The position numbers and the translations under genes were made by a program. Below are positions 1 through 7,916 of a stretch of DNA of 59,447 nt, one piece after another. The notes under the pieces are model-generated. The model saw only the letters and a list, made by a program, of their open reading frames with translations, did no database searches and was not told where the DNA came from. Position 1 is the first letter of the stretch, and each line of letters starts with the position of its first letter. Source of the stretch: Acetatifactor sp. (GTDB lineage: Bacteria > Bacillota > Clostridia > Lachnospirales > Lachnospiraceae). Location of the stretch: the NCBI GenBank assembly GCA_024693365.1, contig JAILLF010000011.1, forward strand, positions 1-59,447, read 5' to 3'.

Positions 1-81
1 TATAACGTGTCGCATCCAGATGATTGGATTATAGCATCTTTTTGGGAAAAATGCACCATAAATTTGGCCCGTATTTGCCCC

Positions 82-111
82 TAAAATGAATTCCATGTAA
101 TTAGGCGATAT
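82..111 (+). promoter_or_regulatory. Weak sigma-28-like promoter candidate
   Basis: TAAA (82-85) is followed by GGCGATAT (104-111), one base from the sigma-28/sigma-D -10 consensus GCCGATAT. The 18-base spacer is longer than the usual 14-16, so the match is weak. It is listed because a much better sigma-28-type site lies at 316-343 and this one precedes the small ORF at 176. Low confidence. Confidence 0.25.
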
Positions 112-175
112 TTCAGTCGGGTTTTAGTTTTTCATTCTAGCTTATTGTAGACAGGAAAAACAATAAGGAGGTAGC

Positions 176-280
176 ATGATGAAAGGATATGTTACGGCGA
201 ACGGATACATGGGACTGGTGGACGGAGTTTACGTTCTTTTTGCTTCAGAAATGGACTATTTGGAGTATTTAGAGAACTAG
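176..280 (+). CDS. Small protein of unknown function, 33-34 aa
   Basis: A short frame too small for ordinary gene callers. It has a strong ribosome site (AAGGAGG, 165-171) and two adjacent ATG codons (176 and 179); either could start it. The product is acidic and aromatic-rich, with a GYVTANGYMG-like start, a central VDGVYVLFASE segment and a C-terminus ending in DYLEYLEN. There is no signal peptide or membrane helix. It resembles, from memory and unverified, short uncharacterised proteins of Lachnospiraceae. It lies upstream of the FlgM-like gene on the same strand, 124 bases away. The ribosome site and a plausible protein composition suggest it is translated; function is unknown. Confidence 0.5.
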   Translation: MMKGYVTANGYMGLVDGVYVLFASEMDYLEYLEN

Positions 281-315
281 TTTCCAAAAAAATAAAAATT
301 TTTTTAAAAAGGGTA

Positions 316-343
316 TAAAGTTTTTTGTGAAGTAGGCCGATAC
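316..343 (+). promoter_or_regulatory. Sigma-28 (SigD)-type promoter of the FlgM-like gene
   Basis: TAAA at 316-319 and GCCGATAC at 336-343 are separated by 16 bases. The SigD/FliA consensus is TAAA, about 15 bases, then GCCGATAA/T. The predicted start of transcription is near 350, about 55 bases before the ATG at 405. flgM genes are classically transcribed by the sigma factor that FlgM inhibits, so the site and the gene support each other. Confidence 0.65.
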
Positions 344-404
344 ATTTGACGTAGGGTTTACAGCACGACTATGGGGTATATTTGTGAGAAAGGAGGAGGT
401 TCAG

Positions 405-674
405 ATGAGTTCGGAGGCTTATTCGGAGATTTTTAAGAGCATAGCGCTTGGAAGGTCAAAGAAATTTGCCAATAACGTTGCATCGGAAGTAGTGGCAAAA
501 GGACTTCGGATGAAGGATTACCAGAAGGCGATGGAAGCAGTGGCCGCCTGCCCTGACGTAAGGGAAGATCTCACGGCCCCCATCAAAGCCAAGATTCAGG
601 AGGGCACTTATAAGGTGGATGCAAGTGATTTTGCAGACAAGCTTATGAGAAAGTATCAGGAAACCAGAAGATAA
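405..674 (+). CDS. flgM: FlgM-like anti-sigma-28 factor
   Basis: 89 residues from the ATG at 405, preceded by AGGAGGAGGT (391-400). The in-frame GTG at 384 lies upstream of this ribosome site and is unlikely. The C-terminal third carries the FlgM signature: an Asp-Val-Arg segment, then IKAKIQEGTYKVDASDFADK, matching the helix that binds sigma-28 region 4 in FlgM proteins. FlgM holds the flagellar sigma factor inactive until it is exported through the completed hook-basal body. No other flagellar gene is in view, so the motility locus would lie upstream of the window. The sigma-28-type promoter at 316-343 strengthens the call. The N-terminal half is divergent, as is usual for the family. Confidence 0.75.
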   Translation: MSSEAYSEIFKSIALGRSKKFANNVASEVVAKGLRMKDYQKAMEAVAACPDVREDLTAPIKAKIQEGTYKVDASDFADKLMRKYQETRR

Positions 675-710
675 GTTTTTAAGCATTACCATTCTAACTT
701 AGAAAATAAC

Positions 711-750
711 AGCTCTTTGGATTGCAAACGCAAACCAAAGAGCTTTTCTA
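711..750. terminator. Intrinsic terminator between convergent genes
   Basis: Perfect 10-bp stem AGCTCTTTGG (711-720) / CCAAAGAGCT (735-744) with a 14-base loop, followed by TTTT on the + strand. It ends the FlgM-like transcript and may also serve the convergent PAP2 gene. Confidence 0.8.
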
Positions 751-764
751 ATTTAAATTCTAAT

Positions 765-1667
765 TCAATTCTTTTCCTGGAACCATTTTTTGATGATGAC
801 CGGCATGCCCAGCATGGCCCATGCCATGATCACAAAGTAACGGAAAACGTCGGTGAGAAAGTGCGGGCCAAACATGGCGTTAAAGGAATGCTTAATCCCT
901 TCCTTAAGGAGCAGAACGCCGGCAAGACCGATGACGAACTTCAAAACCTGTTTCCAAACGGAGGAGCACTTCACGTCAAAATTCACGTAGCGGGTCTCGA
1001 TCACCCAACAGATAATAAATCCCAATCCGCCGCCGCATCCCTTGAAGCTGTCCGCGGCATCCTTGTAGGCGATAATGCCGCCGGAATACAGAACGTGGGT
1101 GTAGATCATGGTGCCGATGGCGACGGGAAGCAAACATGCGGCGCAGATCAGACGCTTTTTGTGATCAAACGTGACTTTATCGGCGAGAAGGTTGATCCCA
1201 AACACGATGACGGACGAAACGGCAAAGCTGGTGAGTACGTCCGAGGGCGTATGTACGCCGAGATACATTCTCGAGAGCATGACCAGGGGAATGATCAGGA
1301 GAAAAATGATCCTAAGAGCCTTATGGCTCACGTAAGCAAGGGTTCCGAAGAGGGCGGTGGCGTTCTGCGTGTGCCCGCTGGGGAAGGAATAGCCCGTGGC
1401 CGTTTTTTTTGCCGACTCCACGGCCGTAAAGGACGGATCCCGTACCCAGGGCCGCTCCACGCGGCAGGTGAGCTTGATGATATTGACGGCCAGTGCCGAG
1501 GGCAGGTAGGCAAAGGTCATGCGGTAGGCAAGCTTTTTGTCCACGCACCAGAAGAGAACGCAGATAAGGCCCAGGAGCATGATCTCCTCACCGCCGTACG
1601 TACAAAACGTAAAGAACAGATTTCCAAGGGGCGTCCGGAGCCCCTCCAGTATTTTTAAGAATTCCAT
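765..1667 (-). CDS. PAP2-family membrane phosphatase
   Basis: 300 residues with several hydrophobic helices. The three PAP2 motifs are present in order: K65 with R72-P73 (KxxxxxxRP), PSGH at 96-99, and SRMYLGVHTPSD at 132-143 (SRxxxxxHxxxD). The two histidines and the aspartate form the phosphohistidine-transfer active site. Substrates in this superfamily are lipid phosphates such as undecaprenyl pyrophosphate or phosphatidic acid; which one applies here cannot be told. The C-terminal half continues with further helices beyond the usual six-helix core. It is convergent with the FlgM-like gene and divergent from the DHH gene, so it is probably its own transcript. The ribosome site (CAGGCGG on the minus strand) is modest. 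Confidence 0.85.
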   Translation of the reverse strand: MEFLKILEGLRTPLGNLFFTFCTYGGEEIMLLGLICVLFWCVDKKLAYRMTFAYLPSALAVNIIKLTCRVERPWVRDPSFTAVESAKKTATGYSFPSGHTQNATALFGTLAYVSHKALRIIFLLIIPLVMLSRMYLGVHTPSDVLTSFAVSSVIVFGINLLADKVTFDHKKRLICAACLLPVAIGTMIYTHVLYSGGIIAYKDAADSFKGCGGGLGFIICWVIETRYVNFDVKCSSVWKQVLKFVIGLAGVLLLKEGIKHSFNAMFGPHFLTDVFRYFVIMAWAMLGMPVIIKKWFQEKN

Positions 1668-1793
1668 AGTTTATCCGCCTGTAAATAGATTGGCGTTTCC
1701 CGTGCGAACACGCATTCCGTGACGCACGGGTTTACGACGCCTTAGCAATTATACGACATATTTCGCGGAAAAACAAGGGATTAGGCTTTTTGG

Positions 1794-1820
1794 TTGTCAG
1801 TTTGACTACTTTGTGATAAT
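1794..1820 (+). promoter_or_regulatory. Sigma-A promoter of the DHH-TIR-PfkB run
   Basis: TTGTCA (1794-1799), a 15-base spacer and GATAAT (1815-1820) preceded by TGT, giving an extended -10. The predicted start near 1827 excludes the upstream in-frame ATG at 1821 and supports the ATG at 1854. Confidence 0.5.
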
Positions 1821-1853
1821 ATGGTAACAAGGTCAAAAAGGGGGTATCATGAC

Positions 1854-3419
1854 ATGAAATTAAGTGATTTGCTGAATTACAAGAACATAGTGATCCAGGC
1901 ACATGACAATCCGGATGCTGACGCCATCGCCAGCGGGTATGGCCTTTGGCTGTATTTCCGCATGAAGGGGAAAAAGGTTCGTTTCATTTATGGCGGAAGC
2001 AGGCCCATTCAAAAAAGCAATCTGACGCTGATGGTGGAAAAGATTCAGATTCCCATTGAGCACGTCGAAGCGCTCTATGAGGAACCGGATCTTTTGCTGA
2101 CCGTAGACTGCCAGTATGGGGAGCGGAACGTACAAAGGTTTTCCGCCAAGGCAATAGCCGTGATCGACCATCACGTGACGATCACTGACTGTCTTCCGGA
2201 GCTGAATGAGATCAGAAGCAATTATGGTTCCTGCTCAACGATCGTCTGGGACATGCTAAAGGAAGAAGGTTATGATCCCTCCGAGAATGAAGAACTCGCC
2301 ACGGCCATGTATTACGGGCTGTTTATGGATACGGGAAAGCTGCAGGAGATTTTTCATCCGAAGGACAAGGACATGCGGGATGAGTTGGAGCTTCGCCTAA
2401 ACCGCGCAACCCTGGTGCTCCTTCAGAATAGCAATCTCTCTGAAGAAGAATTAAAGATTGCAGGCAAGGCATTGTCTGGCATTGACATTCATAAATCCGG
2501 TCATTACGCCATCGCAATGGCACAGCGCTGCGACCCCAACATTCTTGGCGTGATCAGTGACGCACTGATCGAGGTTGAGGGCGTTGGCACGTGTATTTCC
2601 TATTGCGTGCTGGACGACGGGATCAAGCTCTCCGTCCGCAGCTGTGAGAGGGAGACGCGCGCGGATGAACTGGCAGCGTTTGTGACGGTTGGGATTGGAT
2701 CCGGCGGCGGACACGTGCGCAAGTCCGGCGGATTTATCTCCAAGGAGTTGTTGGAAAAGGAATTTCAGAGGAAATATGGCATTTCCTGTGGCAACGATTG
2801 GGAAAATGCCGTACAGAAGATTCTGAATGACAGGATGACGGAATACTTTGAGGATCAGGACTTTTATTATGCCGGGACGGATGAAGTGCCGGATCTTTCC
2901 CAGGAGCCTCTTTATCAGAAAATGCCGTTGCCCATCGGGTACGTGAAGGCGACGGACATGTATCCGGTGGGTACCTACGTATCCGTCAGAATGTTGGAGG
3001 GTGACATTCCCTTTGTTATCAAGGAAGACACCTACTTCATGATCGGAATCGACGGAGAGGTTTACAAGAACGACGAGGCTTATTTCCTCTCACACAATGA
3101 AGTTTTGCAGGATCATTACGTGATCACGGGAGAGTATTCCCCCACGGTTCATCTGGCAGTCAATGCTTCCGACTTTGAGGAGGAGGCGGGCATGCGTCCC
3201 AAGAACCTGCAGGATTATGCCAAAACCTGTATTCCGAAGACAAGCTCCTACAAGCTCCATGCAAAGCAACTGACGCGCCGGACAAAGGTGTTCGTACCTT
3301 GGAGCGACAGCTACATGCTTGGAAAGCCGGGAGATTTTATCGCGGCGCAGAAGGATAATCCCAAGGACGTCTACATTGTAGCCAGGGACATCATGGAAAA
3401 GACCTATAAGATGATCTAA
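1854..3419 (+). CDS. DHH-family phosphoesterase with extra C-terminal domain
   Basis: 521 residues from the ATG at 1854, with AGGGGG about 9 bases upstream. The DHH catalytic core is complete: HDNPDAD at 17-23, D85 in TVDCQYGE, DHH at 105-107, and a DHHA1 substrate-binding domain with GGGH at 284-287. Relatives (NrnA, GdpP DHH domain, RecJ) are Mn-dependent phosphodiesterases that act on short oligonucleotides, pAp or linear dinucleotides. The first 320 residues match an NrnA-like layout. The last 200 residues form an additional domain that I do not recognise as a named family; it ends in a PGDFIAAQ-type segment. The TIR gene begins 52 bases downstream on the same strand, so the two may be co-transcribed. 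Specific substrate unknown. Confidence 0.85.
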   Translation: MKLSDLLNYKNIVIQAHDNPDADAIASGYGLWLYFRMKGKKVRFIYGGSRPIQKSNLTLMVEKIQIPIEHVEALYEEPDLLLTVDCQYGERNVQRFSAKAIAVIDHHVTITDCLPELNEIRSNYGSCSTIVWDMLKEEGYDPSENEELATAMYYGLFMDTGKLQEIFHPKDKDMRDELELRLNRATLVLLQNSNLSEEELKIAGKALSGIDIHKSGHYAIAMAQRCDPNILGVISDALIEVEGVGTCISYCVLDDGIKLSVRSCERETRADELAAFVTVGIGSGGGHVRKSGGFISKELLEKEFQRKYGISCGNDWENAVQKILNDRMTEYFEDQDFYYAGTDEVPDLSQEPLYQKMPLPIGYVKATDMYPVGTYVSVRMLEGDIPFVIKEDTYFMIGIDGEVYKNDEAYFLSHNEVLQDHYVITGEYSPTVHLAVNASDFEEEAGMRPKNLQDYAKTCIPKTSSYKLHAKQLTRRTKVFVPWSDSYMLGKPGDFIAAQKDNPKDVYIVARDIMEKTYKMI

Positions 3420-3471
3420 AAAGGAATCAAAAGAACGGATAAAGCACTTAAGCAAGTTGAGGACAAAGTAA

Positions 3472-6400
3472 ATGCAAGAGAACGAGAATCAAAATCAAAA
3501 CGAAGAGGTTATTGAGAAGGCGGAGGTTGGCCAAAAGCCCGCAAGGGAATACGTGGCCTTTATCAGCTACCGTCATACGGAGCTGGATAAAAGGGTGGCA
3601 AAAAAAGTGCACTACATGGTGGAGCACTACGTGATACCGAAGGAGCTTCGCGGCAAGGATGGGAAGAAGAAGCTTGGTCACGTGTTCCGGGATGAGGAGG
3701 AGCTGCCGGTATCCAGCAATCTGACTGCGAGCATAGAGACGGCGCTGGATCACAGTAAGTTTCTGATCGTGATCTGTACGCCGAATCTGCCAAAGTCCCT
3801 GTGGTGCGAGCGTGAGATCAAGTATTTCATTGAAAAGCACGGCCGGGAGAACGTTATAGGGATCCTGGTGGACGGAACGCCTGACGAATCCTTCCCGAAG
3901 CCTTTGACGCAGGCCATCGAGATGGATGCGGACGGTAATGAGGTCATTCGTGAGGTGGAACCGCTGGCAGCCAATCTGACGGACGTCAATCACAAATATA
4001 AGGAGAGCAGGCTTCGCAAGGAGGCCGTGCGTCTGTACGCGGCCCTTTTGAGATGTCCCTTTGACTCCCTGTGGCAGCGGGAAAAACGGCAGAAGATGCG
4101 CAAGGGCATGGCACTCATGGCGCTTGGCATGGTGATCGCCCTTGCGTTTGGCGTCTCCATCTGGATGAAAAACCAGGAGATTGTGGCAATCAATGATCAG
4201 CTTATGGAAAAGAATGAACAGATCAGCAAGCAGAGCGAAGAGATCCAGTCACAGTATGACGAGATTCAAAAGAAGAATGCGGATCTTCGAAGGAGTGAGG
4301 CTGCGGCCTTGATCAATGGCGGAGAATTGGAATATGAAAGCGGCAACGTAAAGGAGGCAGCCGGCAGCGCGATCCGTGCCGTTGCTTCCAAAGAAGGCCG
4401 TGAGGAATATGCTGCAGAGGCTGAATACCTGTTAAACCGCTCCCTGGCCGCAGGAGCCTATGATAACCGTTTCCGCACCGTCCTAAGCATTGAGCAGGAG
4501 ACGGCAGTAGAGAGCCTTTTGGTTTCCGATGACGGTTCGCAAGTGTTTTCCTGGGATAACGATGGATACGTAAGATGCTTTTCCACCGAGGACGGAACGC
4601 TTCTCTGGAAGGGAGACACGAAGGATGACGGCTATCACGGTTTCTACGTGGAACGTCAGAGAATGCATTATCTTAAGGAGTATGGAATTCTGTTAGTTTG
4701 CAGTGACGGAGGAATTTCTGCCCTCTCTTTGGAAGATGGATCCTTAGTATGGAGTCATGATTCGGGAAGCAACTTTTGCGTTGACTTTGCCATTCTTTCC
4801 GAGGATCGAAAGACGATTGCAGTCATAGATGCCCTTGGAACGATCTTGGATGCGCAAACCCCGAAGCTTGTCATGATCGACGTTGCGACCGGCAAGGCAA
4901 AGCAGGAGATTGAGCTGACGGGGCTTGAGGGAGCAAACACGATTTCAGCCATCGGAAACGTATGCGGTGCCTTTTCAAAGGACGGCCGTTACGTGACGGG
5001 CGTTCTCTACCTGGGCGACAATTTCCTCGGTTATTCGAGGTGGTCCCTGTTTATGGCTGACCTTCAGGAGGGGACGGTAAAGATGATCCATACGGAAGAG
5101 ATGGATTACAGATATGGGGCAAATCCCTTTACCATCGGCGTCCAATTTATCAAGAACGACGCTTCCGTTGCAGTTCTGAATTACGTTGATGATGACTTAA
5201 ATGATAAGGATGGCGATGATGACCTGGATTTAAAGGGAATCCGCTTGAAAATCCTTGGAATTGACGGGGAAGAACAGGGTCTGTTCGAGATTCCTCAATC
5301 TCTTCCGGATAAGGGATTGTCATTCCCGTATCCCACCACGTTTGTTGCCGGAAATGAAAAGACCATTTTGGCATCCTGCGCGGAATTGGTCATGTTCTAT
5401 TTTGTCGAAGAGGAAACGTTGGGCTATGACAGGTATTCCACTTCCTACGTGCTTTACGCGGATTGGATGAATCAAGAAGATGGCTTTATCACCTATCTTA
5501 CGGACAATGGCATGCACTATGCGTTTTATGACAAAAAGGGCATGGCAATGGCAGGATTTGGCGATAGGATTCACCTGATCAAGCATGCCGTTACTAAGGA
5601 TTACGTGATCAACAATGGCGAATTTGGCATTTGCTTAAAGCCATCTGCCGTGCGTGCGGCGGTATGTGACGATAACTTAGGGCGCATCTACGTTCAGCGG
5701 CCCCAAAAGGATGAAGAAGTGACGGAGGTCGAATGGTATCAGGGAGACGGGGAGCGGTCCGCATATAATCTGCTTGCCGTAACGGATCTCGGGAACGGGA
5801 AGCTGTGTTTAAGAGAAGGTAAAAATGAAGGCAAGACGTTCACGGTGAAATACGTTGATGCGGCAACGCAAGAGGTGGAAGCGACTTATGACGTTGATTT
5901 TGGTGATAACAACCCGAATTTGGCACAAATCACCCCTTGGAGAGATCAGGTTCACGCGACGGAGAACTCTTTCAATAAGTTTATCTTATGGAACTTAAAA
6001 AACCAGTCTTATGAGAACGTATTTGGCGACGTAAGTGTTTGCTTGAAGGATTTCTGCGTGACAAAGAATGGTGATGCCCTGCATGCAATCGTTGGCTCAG
6101 AATATGATCAGGCTTCCGGCGCATGGAAATATGCACTGTACGTTAGGATCAACGACGGCGAGATCAAAGAGATCCCGTATGATGAGAGCAAGAATTGGCT
6201 GCTGGGCAGTGACTTATTCCGCGATGGATTTATCAAGGCGGGAGAGAATGGCTATGTATTAATGGCACGGTTTACGGACGAGGAAGCCGTAGATGCCTAT
6301 GATGCCATCAACGCCGTGAGCGGGAAGGAAACAGTGATCAAGGATCCCTGTCCCGGAAGCAGAGAGCGCAAGCTTTGCATGGGCAAAGAGACTGCCGTAA

Positions 6401-6906
6401 TGGCAATTGCGGAGGATGATAACATTCTAAGGCAATTCTCCCTGGAGACCGGTGAGACCGTACGGGAATTTGCGTTGCCCGTATCTGCGGAGTACGTGAT
6501 TCAGATTGAGTATTGTGGCAAGGATCAGTTCATTGCACTTTGGAGCGTAAACAGAGACTTGTACGTATATGATGCGGCAACAGGCGCCCTTCTCTTCACG
6601 GGCCGGTTCGATTTGTACGTTGAAAATACCAGCAAGCAGCCGTGCTTTTGCAGCGTGGATGACCTTTCCAGGGACCGCTTGTATTTTGTGACGGAGGTCG
6701 GTGCAGCGATTTGCGTGAACGTAAAGTCTTGGAAAAAGACGACCGATTTCATGGGATTGGATGCCTTCTGTGAGGAGACAAACGAGATTTATCGCGTGAA
6801 AAATGGCGTGCTTGATTTCGTGGAAGAACATAATGGAATCCTGCGTCACAAGGCATATCTCTTGGACGAATTGATCGAAAAAGCAAAGAGGTCCGGCGTG
6901 AAATAA
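3472..6906 (+). CDS. TIR-transmembrane-coiled coil-beta-propeller protein
   Basis: 1144 residues; ATG at 3472 with GAGGA 8 bases upstream. An Asn/Gln/Glu-rich start (1-25) leads into a TIR domain (about 26-200) with box 1 FISYRHTELD at 30-39 and SLWCEREIKYF at 109-119. In that segment E115 lies at the WxxxE position occupied by the catalytic glutamate of NAD-cleaving TIRs such as SARM1. One membrane helix (about 213-231) and a coiled coil (about 235-275) follow. The remaining 800 residues are repeated beta-rich units (DGYVRCFSTEDGTLLW and similar) typical of WD40/PQQ-like propellers. Topology suggests a cytosolic TIR and an outside propeller. The architecture fits a membrane-bound sensor with a TIR effector. 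NADase activity is inferred from the intact Glu, not shown. Confidence 0.85.
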   Translation: MQENENQNQNEEVIEKAEVGQKPAREYVAFISYRHTELDKRVAKKVHYMVEHYVIPKELRGKDGKKKLGHVFRDEEELPVSSNLTASIETALDHSKFLIVICTPNLPKSLWCEREIKYFIEKHGRENVIGILVDGTPDESFPKPLTQAIEMDADGNEVIREVEPLAANLTDVNHKYKESRLRKEAVRLYAALLRCPFDSLWQREKRQKMRKGMALMALGMVIALAFGVSIWMKNQEIVAINDQLMEKNEQISKQSEEIQSQYDEIQKKNADLRRSEAAALINGGELEYESGNVKEAAGSAIRAVASKEGREEYAAEAEYLLNRSLAAGAYDNRFRTVLSIEQETAVESLLVSDDGSQVFSWDNDGYVRCFSTEDGTLLWKGDTKDDGYHGFYVERQRMHYLKEYGILLVCSDGGISALSLEDGSLVWSHDSGSNFCVDFAILSEDRKTIAVIDALGTILDAQTPKLVMIDVATGKAKQEIELTGLEGANTISAIGNVCGAFSKDGRYVTGVLYLGDNFLGYSRWSLFMADLQEGTVKMIHTEEMDYRYGANPFTIGVQFIKNDASVAVLNYVDDDLNDKDGDDDLDLKGIRLKILGIDGEEQGLFEIPQSLPDKGLSFPYPTTFVAGNEKTILASCAELVMFYFVEEETLGYDRYSTSYVLYADWMNQEDGFITYLTDNGMHYAFYDKKGMAMAGFGDRIHLIKHAVTKDYVINNGEFGICLKPSAVRAAVCDDNLGRIYVQRPQKDEEVTEVEWYQGDGERSAYNLLAVTDLGNGKLCLREGKNEGKTFTVKYVDAATQEVEATYDVDFGDNNPNLAQITPWRDQVHATENSFNKFILWNLKNQSYENVFGDVSVCLKDFCVTKNGDALHAIVGSEYDQASGAWKYALYVRINDGEIKEIPYDESKNWLLGSDLFRDGFIKAGENGYVLMARFTDEEAVDAYDAINAVSGKETVIKDPCPGSRERKLCMGKETAVMAIAEDDNILRQFSLETGETVREFALPVSAEYVIQIEYCGKDQFIALWSVNRDLYVYDAATGALLFTGRFDLYVENTSKQPCFCSVDDLSRDRLYFVTEVGAAICVNVKSWKKTTDFMGLDAFCEETNEIYRVKNGVLDFVEEHNGILRHKAYLLDELIEKAKRSGVK

Positions 6907-6938
6907 GGCACGGATCCGCGGGAAGGAACTAAGAGGTT

Positions 6939-7871
6939 ATGGAAGGGCAGTTAGATTTGATCTGCATGGGCATGGCACTTGTGGATTCCATCATCAAGGG
7001 ATTTGATCCCGAGCCTGTCTCGGCGTCGGGTTACCGTGCAGTCTCCGGCACGCTGAGCGTGGGCGGGGAGGCCGTGAACGAAGCCATGGCAGCCGCGAAG
7101 CTGGGAACAAAAACGGGGATTCTGTGCGCCCTGGGCGAAGACGATGCCGGAGACATGGTTATGGGCGCGCTGGCGCGCTGCGGCGTGGATACGAGTCTTG
7201 TCATAAGGTCAAAGGAGCATCAGACGCCAGTGACGACCATGTTTGTGAGTGAGGACGGCACGAGAAAATCCATCACGAACCAGGCACATCGCCATAATTT
7301 TCATCCGGAGGAGCATTTGGAGCTGTTTACCAACGCAAAGGCGATCATCTTGGGCTCTCTTTTCCGGGCGCCCTTCGATGCCCCCGGGATCATCCTTACC
7401 GTGCTTCGCGCGGCTAAGGAGGCGGGCGTTTTGACCGTGGCGGACACAAAGCTTCCCAACTTTCGCGTGCTTAGTCTTGAGGACGTAAAGGAAGCCCTGC
7501 CCTACGTGGATTACGTGACGCCAAACGAGGATGAGGCAAAATACTTTACGGGAAAGACGGAGCCGGAGGAGATGGCGGACATATTGCTTTCTTATGGCGT
7601 GAAGAACGTGGTGATCAAGCTTGGGGCTAAGGGTTGTTATTTTAAGAACGGAGAGGGGGCATTTTCGCTTCCGCCCATGGAGATCAAGGCTGTTGACGCG
7701 ACGGGGGCAGGAGATAACTTTGTCGCAGGTCTTACCACGGAGCTTCTTCGCGGGAGTGACGTAAGACAGGCAATTCGTTTCGCAAATGCCTGCGGAGGCA
7801 TTTGTACGACGGCAGTCGGCGCCGGAACGGCACTGAAAAGCCGGGAGCAGGTTCTTTCGGTTTTGCAATAA
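6939..7871 (+). CDS. PfkB/ribokinase-family carbohydrate kinase
   Basis: 310 residues; ATG 32 bases after the TIR gene with AAGAGG upstream. PfkB family marks are clear: an N-terminal substrate-binding GGEAVNEA (43-50) and the C-terminal signature DATGAGDNFVAG (253-264), in which D259 is the catalytic base and GAGD forms the anion hole. Members phosphorylate sugars or nucleosides (ribose, fructose, 2-keto-3-deoxygluconate, adenosine) with ATP in the cytosol. Nothing in the sequence fixes the substrate, and no sugar transporter or repressor lies next to it, which is unusual for catabolic members. Its tight position after the TIR gene suggests co-transcription. A role in recycling a ribose-containing product is only a speculation. 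Confidence 0.85.
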   Translation: MEGQLDLICMGMALVDSIIKGFDPEPVSASGYRAVSGTLSVGGEAVNEAMAAAKLGTKTGILCALGEDDAGDMVMGALARCGVDTSLVIRSKEHQTPVTTMFVSEDGTRKSITNQAHRHNFHPEEHLELFTNAKAIILGSLFRAPFDAPGIILTVLRAAKEAGVLTVADTKLPNFRVLSLEDVKEALPYVDYVTPNEDEAKYFTGKTEPEEMADILLSYGVKNVVIKLGAKGCYFKNGEGAFSLPPMEIKAVDATGAGDNFVAGLTTELLRGSDVRQAIRFANACGGICTTAVGAGTALKSREQVLSVLQ

Positions 7872-7916
7872 AGAAAAGTCGCGCGAGGATGCGTGTGCAG
7901 GTTTCCGGAGGATGAA

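Noticed and set aside
717..1658. Open frame of 313 codons opposite the PAP2 gene
   Set aside because: Composition-driven antisense shadow; the minus-strand product has all PAP2 motifs, while this one is His/Gly/Lys-rich with no ribosome site or family features.
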